From assembly GCF_006717045.1 (NCBI RefSeq), contig NZ_VFPH01000002.1, positions 1,054,001 through 1,118,000 of the forward strand: a DNA stretch of 64,000 nt, written 5' to 3'. Each line of letters begins with the position of its first letter. Position 1 is the stretch's first letter. The DNA is from Pseudonocardia cypriaca (GTDB lineage: Bacteria; Actinomycetota; Actinomycetes; Mycobacteriales; Pseudonocardiaceae). The notes beneath the pieces are model-generated. The model was not told where the DNA came from, made no database searches, and was given only the letters and a program-made list of their open reading frames with translations. Of this stretch, positions 33,227 through 41,628 are shown one piece after another. The position numbers were made by a program, and so were the translations under genes.

Positions 33227-33999
33227 CAGACGGCCACGCTCTCCGGGCGCTGCAGGCCGAGGTCACCCGACCGGCCCGCGGTGATCAGTTCGACGACCTG
33301 GCCGTGCGTCACGTCCTTGGTCTGCACCTGCGCGACCATCCGGCCCAGGTACAGCGTGGCGACCCGGTCGGCGACCTCGAACACGTCGGCCATGTTGTGG
33401 CTGATCAGCACGACGCCGAGGCCCTGCTCGGCCAGCCGGCGGACCAGGTCGAGCACCTGCCGGGTCTGCGCGACGCCCAGGGCGGCCGTCGGCTCGTCCA
33501 GCAGCACGACCCGGGAGTCCCACAGCACGGCCTTCGCGATGGCGACGGTCTGGCGCTGCCCACCCGACAGCGCCGCCACCGGCATCCGCACCGAGGTGAC
33601 GGTGCGCACCGACAGCGACGCCAGGGTGCGGCGCGCCGCCTGCTCCATGTCGGCCTCGTCGAGCAGCCAGGGCTTGCCCCGCTCCCGCCCGAGGAACATG
33701 TTCTGCACGATGTCGAGGTTGTCGGCCAGCGCGAGGTCCTGGTAGACGACCTCGATGCCCAGGTGGGACGCGTCGGTCGGGCCGTGGATCGCCACCGGCT
33801 CGCCGGCGAAGCGGATCTCGCCGCTGTCGATCGGATGGATGCCCGCCACGCACTTCACCAGGGTGGACTTGCCCGCCCCGTTGTCGCCGACGAGCGCGGT
33901 GACCTCACCGGCCCGCACGTCGAAGTCGACGTCGTGCAACACCTGCACGGCGCCGAAGCTCTTGTTCACCCCGCGCAGCTGCAGGATCGGCTCACTCAT
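33226..33999 (-). CDS. Sugar ABC transporter ATPase, single-domain XylG type
   Basis: ATPase of 257 residues. Walker A is GDNGAGKST (about 38-46), Q-loop VVYQDLALADNLDIVQNMFLGRE, signature LSGGQRQTVAIAKAV, Walker B VVLLDEPTAAL and H-loop ISHN. It has only one nucleotide-binding domain, unlike two-domain XylG/RbsA, as in many actinobacterial CUT2 systems. ATG at 33999 is chosen over the longer reading because GGGAGGTGAC lies just upstream. A 52-base inverted repeat separates it from the binding-protein gene. Confidence 0.9.
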   Translation of the reverse strand: MSEPILQLRGVNKSFGAVQVLHDVDFDVRAGEVTALVGDNGAGKSTLVKCVAGIHPIDSGEIRFAGEPVAIHGPTDASHLGIEVVYQDLALADNLDIVQNMFLGRERGKPWLLDEADMEQAARRTLASLSVRTVTSVRMPVAALSGGQRQTVAIAKAVLWDSRVVLLDEPTAALGVAQTRQVLDLVRRLAEQGLGVVLISHNMADVFEVADRVATLYLGRMVAQVQTKDVTHGQVVELITAGRSGDLGLQRPESVAV

Positions 34000-34017
34000 G
34001 GTCACCTCCCGGTACTC

Positions 34018-34069
34018 GTGAGTGGATACGCGTGCCGCCGCGACTCCCGGGGCACGCGTATCCACTCAC
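34018..34069. repeat. Large inverted repeat between binding-protein and ATPase genes
   Basis: GTGAGTGGATACGCGTGCC (34018-34036) is perfectly repeated in inverse at 34051-34069 with a 14-base loop. In the mRNA it forms a 19-bp hairpin directly after the binding-protein stop codon. Such hairpins often protect the upstream transcript and allow more binding protein than ATPase. It may also be a copy of a genome-wide repeat. Confidence 0.8.
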
Positions 34070-34082
34070 GACCGTCGATTCG

Positions 34083-35210
34083 TCAGCTGGCGCTGATTCC
34101 CAGTTCCTGGCAGGCGGCGGTGGTCTCGGCGACGCAGATCTCGGAGCCCTTGACCTGGCCGTCGTCGATGACCTTCTTGACGTTGTCCCGGGTGATCAGC
34201 TGCGGCTCGAGGAGCACCGACTTCACCTCGCGGTTGCCCTTCGAGTCGGCGACCGAGGCGGTGGCGAGCGCGTCGGCGGCGGCGGTGTCGCCCTTGGCCA
34301 GCGCGGCCGCGAGCTTCGCGGCCCCCTCGGCCTCCTGCTTGATCGGCTTGTAGACCGTCATGTACTGGTCGCCGCGCAGGATGGCCTGCAGGCCGTCCGG
34401 GGTGGCGTCCTGGCCGGTCACGACGACCTTGCCGTTGAGGCTGTACTTCCCGAGGACGGTGATGATCGCGCCCGCGAGCCCGTCGTTGGCCGCGACGACG
34501 CCGTCGACCTGGCCCCCGTTGCCCGTGAGGATCTGCTCGAAGGTGGTGCCGCCGATCTGGTTGTCCCAGTCCTCGATCTTCTGGCTGCCCACGAGGGTGT
34601 ACTGGCCCGCCTGGTACTTCGGCGCGAGCGCGCGCTGCTGGCCGTTGTAGAACAGCGTGGCGTTGTTGTCGGTCGGCGCACCCTCGATCTCGATGACCTG
34701 CGCGTTGGTCTTGCCCGCTGCGTCGAGGCCCTGCACGAGGCCCTCGCCCTGCAGCTGGCCCACCTTCTCGTTGTCGAACGAGACGTAGTAGTCGCTCGAG
34801 CCGCCGAGGTTGAGGCGGTCGTAGTCGATGGTCGGGATGCCCTGCGCCTTGGCCTTGGCGGCGACGGCCGAGCCCGACTCGCTGCTGATCGAGGCGATCA
34901 CGAGCACCTTGACGCCGCTGGCGAGCATGCTGTCGGCCAGCGTGGAGAACTTCTGCTCGTCGCCGAGGGCGTTCTGGATGTCGGCGTCGAGGCCCTCGGC
35001 CTGCATCGCCTGCTCCAGCAGCGGCTTGTCGAAGCCTTCCCAGCGGGCGGAGCTCTCGGTCTCGGGGAGGATCACCCCGACCTTGATCCCGCCGGCGGGC
35101 GCCTGGCTCTGAGCGGGCGCCGCGGGAGCGGCAACGTTCTGACCACAGGCGGCGAGTACGAGGGCGAGCCCCAACCCGGCGGCCGCGAGCGCGGTTCTCC
35201 TGATGCGCAT
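34083..35210 (-). CDS. Sugar-binding lipoprotein, XylF type
   Basis: Binding protein of 375 residues. The signal peptide with lipobox LVLAAC (Cys22) is followed by a Peripla_BP_4 domain: GIKVGVILPETESSARWEGFDKPLLEQAMQAEGL, VLVIASISSESGSAVAAKAKAQGIPTIDYDRLNLGGSSDYYVSFDNEKVGQLQGEGLVQGL and VAANDGLAGAIITVLGKY. The IDYDRL and SFDN elements are typical of the D-xylose-binding XylF. A GGAAGGAC ribosome site precedes the ATG at 35210. First gene of the XylFGH-ROK operon. The ligand is probably a pentose; the exact sugar is inferred. Confidence 0.88.
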   Translation of the reverse strand: MRIRRTALAAAGLGLALVLAACGQNVAAPAAPAQSQAPAGGIKVGVILPETESSARWEGFDKPLLEQAMQAEGLDADIQNALGDEQKFSTLADSMLASGVKVLVIASISSESGSAVAAKAKAQGIPTIDYDRLNLGGSSDYYVSFDNEKVGQLQGEGLVQGLDAAGKTNAQVIEIEGAPTDNNATLFYNGQQRALAPKYQAGQYTLVGSQKIEDWDNQIGGTTFEQILTGNGGQVDGVVAANDGLAGAIITVLGKYSLNGKVVVTGQDATPDGLQAILRGDQYMTVYKPIKQEAEGAAKLAAALAKGDTAAADALATASVADSKGNREVKSVLLEPQLITRDNVKKVIDDGQVKGSEICVAETTAACQELGISAS

Positions 35211-35513
35211 GGTCGTCCTTCCACAGCTGCGGGGAATGTTGTGACCGACAACGTATGGCCCCGATCCCCGTGGCGCCAAGCACACTGAATCGTTAAAGTT
35301 CCCCTCGTACGGTCACATTTCGGTCTCACGGGTGGGTATTTGTTGCGACGACCCACCCGCGGCAGCGCAGGCGGGGCGTGCGGCGCTCGGTGCAAATGCA
35401 CGCCGCCGGGGCCCTCGGAGATCGTCGGCGAGTTCACCCGACCGTCTCGCCATCACTCGATCAGGCGGAACTCCATGACGGATCGTGAAACCCCTGACCG
35501 CTACCGAGAGTGC
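35211..35513. promoter_or_regulatory. Promoter region of XylF-like operon with inverted repeat
   Basis: Intergenic stretch of 303 bases with no credible ORF. GTTGTGACCGACAAC (35238-35252), 28 bases upstream of the XylF-like start, is an inverted repeat GTTGT-N5-ACAAC and is the best candidate operator for the ROK regulator. The rest, up to the EamA gene end, shows nothing recognisable. Confidence 0.35.
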
Positions 35514-36392
35514 TCAGCCTCCCGTTCGGCCCACCGCTGCCGGGGTGTCCCCGTCGCGGGACCGGAGCGACACGGCGGCCACGACGGCCGCGATGCCGAG
35601 GAACTCCAGCACGGTCGGGACCTGCGCCAGGCCGATCAGCCCGACGACCGTCGCCGTCGCCGGCAGCAGGGCGAGCAGGACGGCGAACCGCGCCTGCCCG
35701 AGGCGGCGCAGCACGACCTGGTCGAGCACGTACGGAACGACGCTCGACAGCATCCCGACACCAACCGCGAGCACGAGCACGACGGGGTCCGCGAGCGCGG
35801 CGAGGGCCCCCGTCCCGCCCGCGAAGAGCAGCGGAGAGAGCACGACGGCGGCCACCACGAACCCGACCGTCATGTCGTCCAGACCGTTGCCGCCAGACGC
35901 CACCCGCTTGCCGAGCACGATGTACGCGGCCCACATCGTGGCTGCTCCGAGGGCCCACAGCACCCCAGAAGGGCTGCCTGACCAGCGCACATCCGCGATG
36001 AGCAGCACGCCGACGGCGGCGAACAGCACCGCCGCGACGTCCCGCGGGCGGCGCGACGCCACAGCGGCGACGGCCACCGGGCCGCAGAACTCGATCGCCA
36101 CGGCCGTGCCGAGCGGCAACCGGGCGATGGCCTCGTAGAACGCGATGTTCATCAACGCGGTGGCGAGCCCGAACGCCGAAGCCCGCCAGAACCGGGCCCC
36201 ACGCCACGCCGACCGCGGCGGCCTGCGCCACGCCAGCAGCACCAGCGCGGCCCCGAGGAGGCGCAGCACCGCGACCGCCGTGGGCGGCAACCGCGTGAAC
36301 AGCCCGACCGCCAGCGCCGCGCCGACGTACATCGAGACGGCGCCGACGACGAACAGGACGGGCGCCGGGACCCGCGTAGCCACACCACGCAC
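35514..36392 (-). CDS. EamA/RhtA-type transporter
   Basis: Membrane protein of 292 residues with ten hydrophobic segments in two EamA repeats, the drug/metabolite transporter fold. MYVGAALAVGLFTRLPPTAVAVLRLLGAALVLLAW and ALMNIAFYEAIARLPLGTAVAIEFCGPVAVA resemble RhtA (threonine/homoserine exporter); SSVVPYVLDQVVLRRLGQARFAVLLALLPATATVVGLI is the second-half signature. It stands alone. It probably exports amino acids or related compounds. GTG start at 36392 is uncertain; a slightly later start is possible. Confidence 0.8.
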   Translation of the reverse strand: MRGVATRVPAPVLFVVGAVSMYVGAALAVGLFTRLPPTAVAVLRLLGAALVLLAWRRPPRSAWRGARFWRASAFGLATALMNIAFYEAIARLPLGTAVAIEFCGPVAVAAVASRRPRDVAAVLFAAVGVLLIADVRWSGSPSGVLWALGAATMWAAYIVLGKRVASGGNGLDDMTVGFVVAAVVLSPLLFAGGTGALAALADPVVLVLAVGVGMLSSVVPYVLDQVVLRRLGQARFAVLLALLPATATVVGLIGLAQVPTVLEFLGIAAVVAAVSLRSRDGDTPAAVGRTGG

Positions 36393-36680
36393 GTGTGCTC
36401 AGCGTAGTCAGCCTGTCAGAAGTGTTTACACGGGTCGTGTTGCGGCATCCCGTGGGGGCACGCATCATTCACACGTAGTCAACTGGATCTGCAAGAGTCA
36501 CCGCAGCGCCACCGCGATGACAGGTCGCTCACTCGGTAGAGCGTGATGTCCGTCGCGACGCGCCACGGGAACACGTGCAGGGGTTCTGAACGTCTGGGAG
36601 AGTGGGCGCACCGCGCAAGCGGTCGTCACAGCAAGCGACACCGGGTCCTCCGCCCGGTGTCGAGACGGAGGGAGACCGCT

Positions 36681-36866
36681 ATGCAGCCAGGAACCCTGAC
36701 CCGGCCCGCGTTGACCGCCGCTGACCGCTGTGACCGGTGCGGAGCGGCCGCGAAGGTCCGGGCCGTGTTGCCGAAGGGCGGCGAACTGCTGTTCTGCGGT
36801 CACCACGCGCGGGCCCACGCCGACAAGCTCCGCGAGCTGGAGATCGACGTGCAGTCAGGCAGTTGA
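36681..36866 (+). CDS. Small Cys/His protein (DUF7455-like)
   Basis: Protein of 61 residues: MQPGTLTRPALTAADRCDRC, then GAAAKVRAVLPKGGELLFCGHHARAHADKL. The CDRC and CGHH pairs suggest a zinc ribbon-like knuckle. This matches a short actinobacterial family (DUF7455) commonly found near primary-like sigma factor genes. Function unknown. A GGAGGGAG ribosome site precedes the ATG at 36681; the longer upstream reading has no such site. It is followed by a strong terminator hairpin. Confidence 0.75.
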   Translation: MQPGTLTRPALTAADRCDRCGAAAKVRAVLPKGGELLFCGHHARAHADKLRELEIDVQSGS

Positions 36867-36900
36867 CCAGGCCGGCTCCGGCCGGCCATCGATGACGCCT

Positions 36901-36934
36901 CGACGGGGCGGGGACCACGGTCCCCGCCCCGTCG
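36901..36934. terminator. Strong terminator hairpin
   Basis: CGACGGGGCGGGGACC (36901-36916) and its exact reverse complement (36919-36934) form a 16-bp stem after the small DUF7455-like gene. There is no U tract, as usual in actinobacteria. It may also serve the convergent helicase gene. Confidence 0.75.
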
Positions 36935-36950
36935 GCGTATCCCCACCCCA

Positions 36951-36986
36951 CACGCGCGAGTCGCGGTGTGAGTGCGCGCGAGTCGC
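36951..36986. repeat. GCGAGTCGC repeat (copy 1)
   Basis: Contains two copies of GCGCGAGTCGC around GGTGTGAGTGC, ending just before the helicase stop codon. Almost the same string occurs at 52935-52963 next to another minus-strand stop codon, so this is a dispersed intergenic repeat. Confidence 0.65.
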
Positions 36987-36987
36987 C

Positions 36988-38700
36988 TCAGCGCCAGGAG
37001 CGGAGGGTGGCGATGCGCTCCTCGAGCTGCTCGATGTTGGCCATGGCGGTCGGCGGGCCACCGCAGGACTTCCGCAGCTCGTTGTGGATCACGCCGTGCG
37101 GCTTGTTGGTGCGGTGGTGGTACAGGGCCACGAGGGTGTTGAGCTCCTTGCGGAGCTTGTTCAACTGCTCGCGAACGGTCAGCTGGGGGCGTTCTGCGGG
37201 CGGTGGGGGCACGGCGGGGGCGTTCTTCTGGCCGCGGCTCATCCACTCCTTCTGCCGCTGGTTGAGCAGCGTGCGCACCTGCTCGGGCTCCAGCAGCCCG
37301 GGCAGGCCCAGGTAGTCCTCCTCGTCGGCGGAGAACGAGGTGCCCTCGTAGATCAGCTGGTCCAGCTCGGCCTGCGCGCCGAGGGCGGTGAAGGACTTCT
37401 CGTCCTCCCCCGGTTCGTCCTCCTGGCGCTGGGCGCGGGCGAGCAGCTCGTCGTCCCACTGCTCGTCGGCGCGGTGCGGCTTGCCGAGCACGTGGTCCCG
37501 CTGGGCCTCCAGCTCGCTCGCCAGCCCCAGGAGCACCGGCACGCTGGGCAGGAAGACCGAGGCCGTCTCCCCCTGCCTCCTCGACCGCACGAACCGGCCG
37601 ATGGCCTGGGCGAAGAACAGCGGGGTGGATGCGCTCGTGGCGTACACGCCGACGGCGAGCCGCGGCACGTCGACGCCCTCGGAGACCATCCGGACCGCGA
37701 CCATCCAGCGGTCCTCGGACTCGGAGAACTTCGCGATCCGCGCCGAGGCGCCGGCCTCGTCGGACAGCACGAGGACCGGAGGGGTGCCGGTCACGCGCGT
37801 GAGGATCTCGGCGTACGCGCGGGCCGTGGTCTGGTCCGTGGCGATCACGAGCCCGCCCGCGTCCGGCATCCCGCCGGTGCGGTGGGCGGTGAGCCTGCGG
37901 TCGGCGGCCGCGAGCACCGCGGGGATCCACTCGCCGGCCGGGTCGAGCGCGGTGCGCCAGGCCCGGGCGGTCTGCTCCGCGGTCATCGGCTCCCCGAGCC
38001 GGGCGCTCATCTCCTCGCCCGCGCTCGTGCGCCAGCTGGACGTGCCGGAGTAGGCGAGGAACACGACCGGCCGCACGACGCCGTCCGCGAGGGCTTCGGC
38101 GTAGCCGTAGGAGTGGTCGGCGCGGCTGCGCAGGCTGCCGTCGGGGTCCGGGAGGTAGTCGACGAACGGGATCGGGTTGTCGTCGCTGCGGAACGGCGTA
38201 CCGGTGAGGGTGAGCCGCCGCGTGGCGCCGTCGAAGGCCTCCTTGACCCCGTCACCCCACGAGCGCGCGTCGCCCGCGTGGTGCACCTCGTCGAGGATCA
38301 CCAGGGTGCGCCGGTTCTCGGTGCGGGCGCGGTGCAGGAGCGGGTGGGAGGCCACGCCCGCGTAGGTGACGGCGATGCCCCGGTAGTCCGACGAGGTGGC
38401 CCCCGTGGAGTTGCGGAAGTCCGGGTCCAGCGCGATCCCGACGCCTGCGGCCGCCCCGGCCCACTGGTGCTTGAGGTGCTCGGTGGGGGTGACCACGGTG
38501 ATCGCGTCGATCAGCCGGTCGGCGATCAGCTCGGACGCCACCCGCAGCGCGAACGTCGTCTTACCGGCTCCGGGCGTCGCGACCGCGAGGAAGTCCTTCG
38601 GTGCGGCGGCGAGGTAGCGGGCTAGCGCGCTGCGCTGCCAGGCGCGCAGCGGTCGTGCGGAGGGAGCGATCTGCTGGGCCTGAGGGGTCGGCGCGGACAC
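36988..38700 (-). CDS. DEAD/DEAH-box SF2 helicase
   Basis: Protein of 570 residues. Motif I ATPGAGKTTFALR (about 41-53), motif Ia VVTPTEHLKHQW, motif II DEVHH, motif III LTLTGTPFRSDDNP, motif V VSEGVDVP and motif VI QAIGRFVRSRR are all present, so it should be an active ATP-dependent translocase of the UvrB/RecG-like type II restriction-related group. The C-terminal 150 residues are charged and partly coiled-coil (REQLNKLRKELNTLV). No partner nuclease or methylase is adjacent. A role in nucleic acid repair or RNA metabolism is likely but unassigned. Confidence 0.88.
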   Translation of the reverse strand: MSAPTPQAQQIAPSARPLRAWQRSALARYLAAAPKDFLAVATPGAGKTTFALRVASELIADRLIDAITVVTPTEHLKHQWAGAAAGVGIALDPDFRNSTGATSSDYRGIAVTYAGVASHPLLHRARTENRRTLVILDEVHHAGDARSWGDGVKEAFDGATRRLTLTGTPFRSDDNPIPFVDYLPDPDGSLRSRADHSYGYAEALADGVVRPVVFLAYSGTSSWRTSAGEEMSARLGEPMTAEQTARAWRTALDPAGEWIPAVLAAADRRLTAHRTGGMPDAGGLVIATDQTTARAYAEILTRVTGTPPVLVLSDEAGASARIAKFSESEDRWMVAVRMVSEGVDVPRLAVGVYATSASTPLFFAQAIGRFVRSRRQGETASVFLPSVPVLLGLASELEAQRDHVLGKPHRADEQWDDELLARAQRQEDEPGEDEKSFTALGAQAELDQLIYEGTSFSADEEDYLGLPGLLEPEQVRTLLNQRQKEWMSRGQKNAPAVPPPPAERPQLTVREQLNKLRKELNTLVALYHHRTNKPHGVIHNELRKSCGGPPTAMANIEQLEERIATLRSWR

Positions 38701-38956
38701 ACATCTCCCTGACGTCTCGACTACTCACCGAACGGCCCGGCACTGGGGGACCCGCGGCGTCACCGTTGAGGGCGCGGGGCGGCTGCGGGGCGTCGACCAG
38801 GTTAACGCTCGCCGCGCGGGGGGCCGGTGGGACCCGCCGATGGTGCATCCTGGGGAACGGGCGCCGGCGCCCCCCTGACCGGGTGAGCCAGTCGTGCCCG
38901 CGGGGCCGAGCTGGGACGATGCTCCGGCAGCCCCCTGCCGGTACCGAGGAGCCGTG

Positions 38957-40645
38957 ATGACCGACCCGTACCCGCCCGCGCCGGCCGCCGCGGAGGCCGT
39001 CGCGTCCGGGCTGGACGCGCTGATCGCCGACGGGCATCCGGGCCCGCTGGGGTTGCTGTCCGGGGGTTCGGCGTTGCGGATGGCCGCCGCGCTCGCGGTC
39101 CGGCCCGGTGCCATCGCGCGCCGCGGCATCGGGTTCGCCGCGGAGCTGGCCCGGATCGGTGCCGGCCTCTCCCGGGTGTCGCCGGCGCCGGACGACGCGC
39201 GCTACGCCGACCCCGCGTGGTGGCACAACCCGCTCCTGCGCCGCCTCGCCCAGGCGCACCTGGCCGCGAGCGCCACCGCCGACGCGCTCGTCTCCGACGC
39301 CGGGCTCGGCGCCGCGGACGAGGCCCGGCTGCGCGGTGCGGTCGCCGCTCTGTCCGGCGCGCTCTCCCCGAGCACGTCCCCGCTCAACCCGGCGGTGTGG
39401 CGGTCGGCGGTCGACACCGGCGGGGCGAGCGCCGTGCGGGGCGTCCGCAGGCTCGTCGCTGACCTGGCCGTTCCGCCGCGCGCCCCGGTACACGTGGCGG
39501 CCTCGCTGGAGGTCGGCGCCGACGTCGGCGCCACACCGGGCGCGGTCGTGCTGCGCACGCCGGTCTTCGAGCTCATCCACTACCTGCCCCAGACCGAGCT
39601 GGTGCACGAGGTGCCGCTGCTCGTCGTGCCACCGGTGCTGAACCGCTTCTACGTCGCCGACCTCGCACCCGGCCGCAGCATCGTCGAGCACCTGGTCCGG
39701 GCGGGCGTGCAGGTGTTCGCCCTGTCCTGGCGCAACCCCGATCCCGCGGAGGTCCGGGCTCACGCTGACTGGGACCTCGACACCTACGGCCGGGCCGTGC
39801 TCGAGGGCATGGACGCCACCGAGCACGTCGCCCGCACCCAATGCACGTCGCTGATGGCCTTCGGCGCGGGCGGCACGATCACCGCGATGCTGCTCGCCCA
39901 CCTCGCCGCCACCGGCGCCCAGCACCGGGTCGCGGCCGTGACGCTCGCCGGCACCGTGCTCGACACCCGCACCGTGCCGCCGGATCCGGCCACGGCACGG
40001 GCGGCGGTGGCGGAGTCGGAGCGCACCGGGCACCTGGACGGCCGGCCGCTGCTCGCCGAGCTGGCCTGGCGGGCGCCGGACGCCCTGCTGTGGCCGCAGG
40101 CCGTGCGCTCCTACCTCTGCGGGGAGGAACCCCCGACGTCGGACGTCCTGTTCTGGCTGACCGACACCACCCGCGCGCCCGCCGGTCTGCACCGCGACCT
40201 CGTCGACGTCGCGCTGCGTGCGCCGCTGTCGGTGCCGGGCGCGGCCAGCATGCTCGACACGCCGCTCGACCTGGCCAAGGTCGACCGCGACTGCTACCTG
40301 GTGGCCGGTGCCGCCGACCCCGTCACCGCGTGGCGCGACGCGTACACGGCGGCCGGCCTGTTCGGTGGCAGCTGCCGGTTCGTGCTCGCGACGGGCGGGC
40401 ACGCCGCGTCGCTGGTGAGCCCTCCGGGTGGCGCCGGGACCGGCTTCCGCGCGGCGGGCGCGGTGCCCGGCAAGCCGGGCCACTGGCTCGCCGCCGCCGA
40501 GGAACAGCCCGGATCCTGGTGGACCGACCACCTCGGCTGGCTCACCGCGCGCAGCGGCCGGCTGCAGGACGCCCCACCGGAACTCGGCGGGCGCGGGATG
40601 CACGCCCTCGCTCCCGCGCCCGGGGCGTACGTGCTGGAGCGTTAG
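38957..40645 (+). CDS. PHA-synthase-family alpha/beta hydrolase lacking the nucleophilic Cys
   Basis: Protein of 562 residues related to polyhydroxyalkanoate synthase (PhaC). NPLLRRLAQAHLA is the PhaC N-domain; PPVLNRFYVADLAPGRSIVEHLVRAGVQVFALSWRNPDP, VAGAADPVTAWRDAY (catalytic Asp region), LATGGHAASLVSPP (catalytic His) and WWTDHLGWLTARSG are diagnostic. The lipase-like box, normally G-x-C-x-G-G, reads AFGAGGT with Gly303 at the Cys position, so classical polymerisation is not expected. No phaA, phaB or phasin gene is nearby. The ATG at 38957 follows GAGGAG. Confidence 0.8.
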   Translation: MTDPYPPAPAAAEAVASGLDALIADGHPGPLGLLSGGSALRMAAALAVRPGAIARRGIGFAAELARIGAGLSRVSPAPDDARYADPAWWHNPLLRRLAQAHLAASATADALVSDAGLGAADEARLRGAVAALSGALSPSTSPLNPAVWRSAVDTGGASAVRGVRRLVADLAVPPRAPVHVAASLEVGADVGATPGAVVLRTPVFELIHYLPQTELVHEVPLLVVPPVLNRFYVADLAPGRSIVEHLVRAGVQVFALSWRNPDPAEVRAHADWDLDTYGRAVLEGMDATEHVARTQCTSLMAFGAGGTITAMLLAHLAATGAQHRVAAVTLAGTVLDTRTVPPDPATARAAVAESERTGHLDGRPLLAELAWRAPDALLWPQAVRSYLCGEEPPTSDVLFWLTDTTRAPAGLHRDLVDVALRAPLSVPGAASMLDTPLDLAKVDRDCYLVAGAADPVTAWRDAYTAAGLFGGSCRFVLATGGHAASLVSPPGGAGTGFRAAGAVPGKPGHWLAAAEEQPGSWWTDHLGWLTARSGRLQDAPPELGGRGMHALAPAPGAYVLER

Positions 40646-40661
40646 CGCCCCGCAGGGAGTG

Positions 40662-41309
40662 CTAGGCGGCCTCGGGCAGGCGGGCGACCGCGAGCCGGTA
40701 GGACGAGCGCCGCGTGCTGCGCATCGTGGAGAGCTCCTCGAGCTCGACGCCCGCGTCGGCGAAGGCCTTGCGGAACTCGTGCTCGTATGTGACCCGCCCG
40801 AAGTGGATCGTGGTGACGTGCTGGGCGAGGGGCTTCGCCCACTCCAGCAGCGGGGATCGCCGGTGGTGGAACGTCTGCGTGGCGTACAGCCGTCCGTCCG
40901 GCGCGAGCAGGGCCGCCACGTGCGCGATGGCGGCGGCCGGGTCCGGGAGCAGCATCAGGCTGGCGCTGAAGTACACGGCGTCGTACGGGCCGCCGCGGTG
41001 GTCGTAGACCGAGCCGAGCACCGGGGCGACGTGCCCGGTGAGGTCGGCCCGCTCCAGCGCGGCGCGGCAGCACGCCACGTAGTCGGGATCGATGTCGAGG
41101 CCGACGACGGAGAGCTCCTTGGCCCGCACGACGTCGGCGCACCGCGCCAGCGCCGCTCCGGTGCCGATACCCACGTCGAGCATCCGGGCACCGTGCGGGA
41201 GGCGCGTGAGCACCTGCCGGTACCAGGTGGAGGTCATTCCGGCGATGACGCGGTCGTAGACCCAGGCGCGGACGGCGCTGCGCACGGGGACCCGGCCCGG
41301 GGACGGCAT
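40662..41309 (-). CDS. Class I SAM-dependent methyltransferase
   Basis: Protein of about 215 residues. Motif I is MLDVGIGTGAALAR, motif II LSVVGLDIDPDYVACCRAAL and motif IV GPYDAVYFSASLMLLPDP, followed by APDGRLYATQTF. This is a typical small-molecule methyltransferase. HVTTIHFGRVTYEHEFRKAFADAGVELEEL is the C-terminal cap. An upstream TTG at 41342 in the same frame is possible; ATG at 41309 is preferred but neither has a strong ribosome site. It converges with the PhaC-like gene, 16 bases apart. Substrate unknown. Confidence 0.8.
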   Translation of the reverse strand: MPSPGRVPVRSAVRAWVYDRVIAGMTSTWYRQVLTRLPHGARMLDVGIGTGAALARCADVVRAKELSVVGLDIDPDYVACCRAALERADLTGHVAPVLGSVYDHRGGPYDAVYFSASLMLLPDPAAAIAHVAALLAPDGRLYATQTFHHRRSPLLEWAKPLAQHVTTIHFGRVTYEHEFRKAFADAGVELEELSTMRSTRRSSYRLAVARLPEAA

Positions 41310-41354
41310 GCTGCCGGGTACCCCGGCGGGGTGGTCAGTCAACAGACCGGCCGC

Positions 41355-41627
41355 TCAGTCTCCGCCACCGTCATTGCCGTCGTCCTTGCGGTACGTGTCG
41401 AAGATCTTCTTGCACTCGGGGCACACCGGCGAGCCGGGCTTCGGCGAACGGGTGACGGGGAAGGTCTCGCCGCACAGCGCCACCACCATGTTGCCGAGGA
41501 CCGCGCTTTCGGCGATCTTGGCCTTCTTGACGTAGTGGAACATCTTCGGCGAGTCGTCGCCCGTGGTGTCCGTGCCCTCGGGCCGGGTGTCGACGTCGGG
41601 CAGAACCTGCGTGGCCATGTCGTCCAT
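41355..41627 (-). CDS. DUF3039 family protein
   Basis: Protein of about 90 residues with KMFHYVKKAKIAESAVLGNMVVALCGETFPVTRSPKPGSPVCPECKKIFD. The Cys and the CPEC pair suggest a zinc ribbon. This is the actinobacterial DUF3039 family, function unknown. The start at 41627 (MDDMATQ) overlaps the start codon region of the divergent psuG; 41618 is an alternative. Confidence 0.85.
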   Translation of the reverse strand: MDDMATQVLPDVDTRPEGTDTTGDDSPKMFHYVKKAKIAESAVLGNMVVALCGETFPVTRSPKPGSPVCPECKKIFDTYRKDDGNDGGGD

Positions 41628-41628
41628 G

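Noticed and set aside
38561..40603. Minus-strand ORF of 680 residues opposite the PhaC-like gene
   Set aside because: The PhaC motifs on the plus strand are clear; the antisense frame has Arg-rich low-complexity sequence only.
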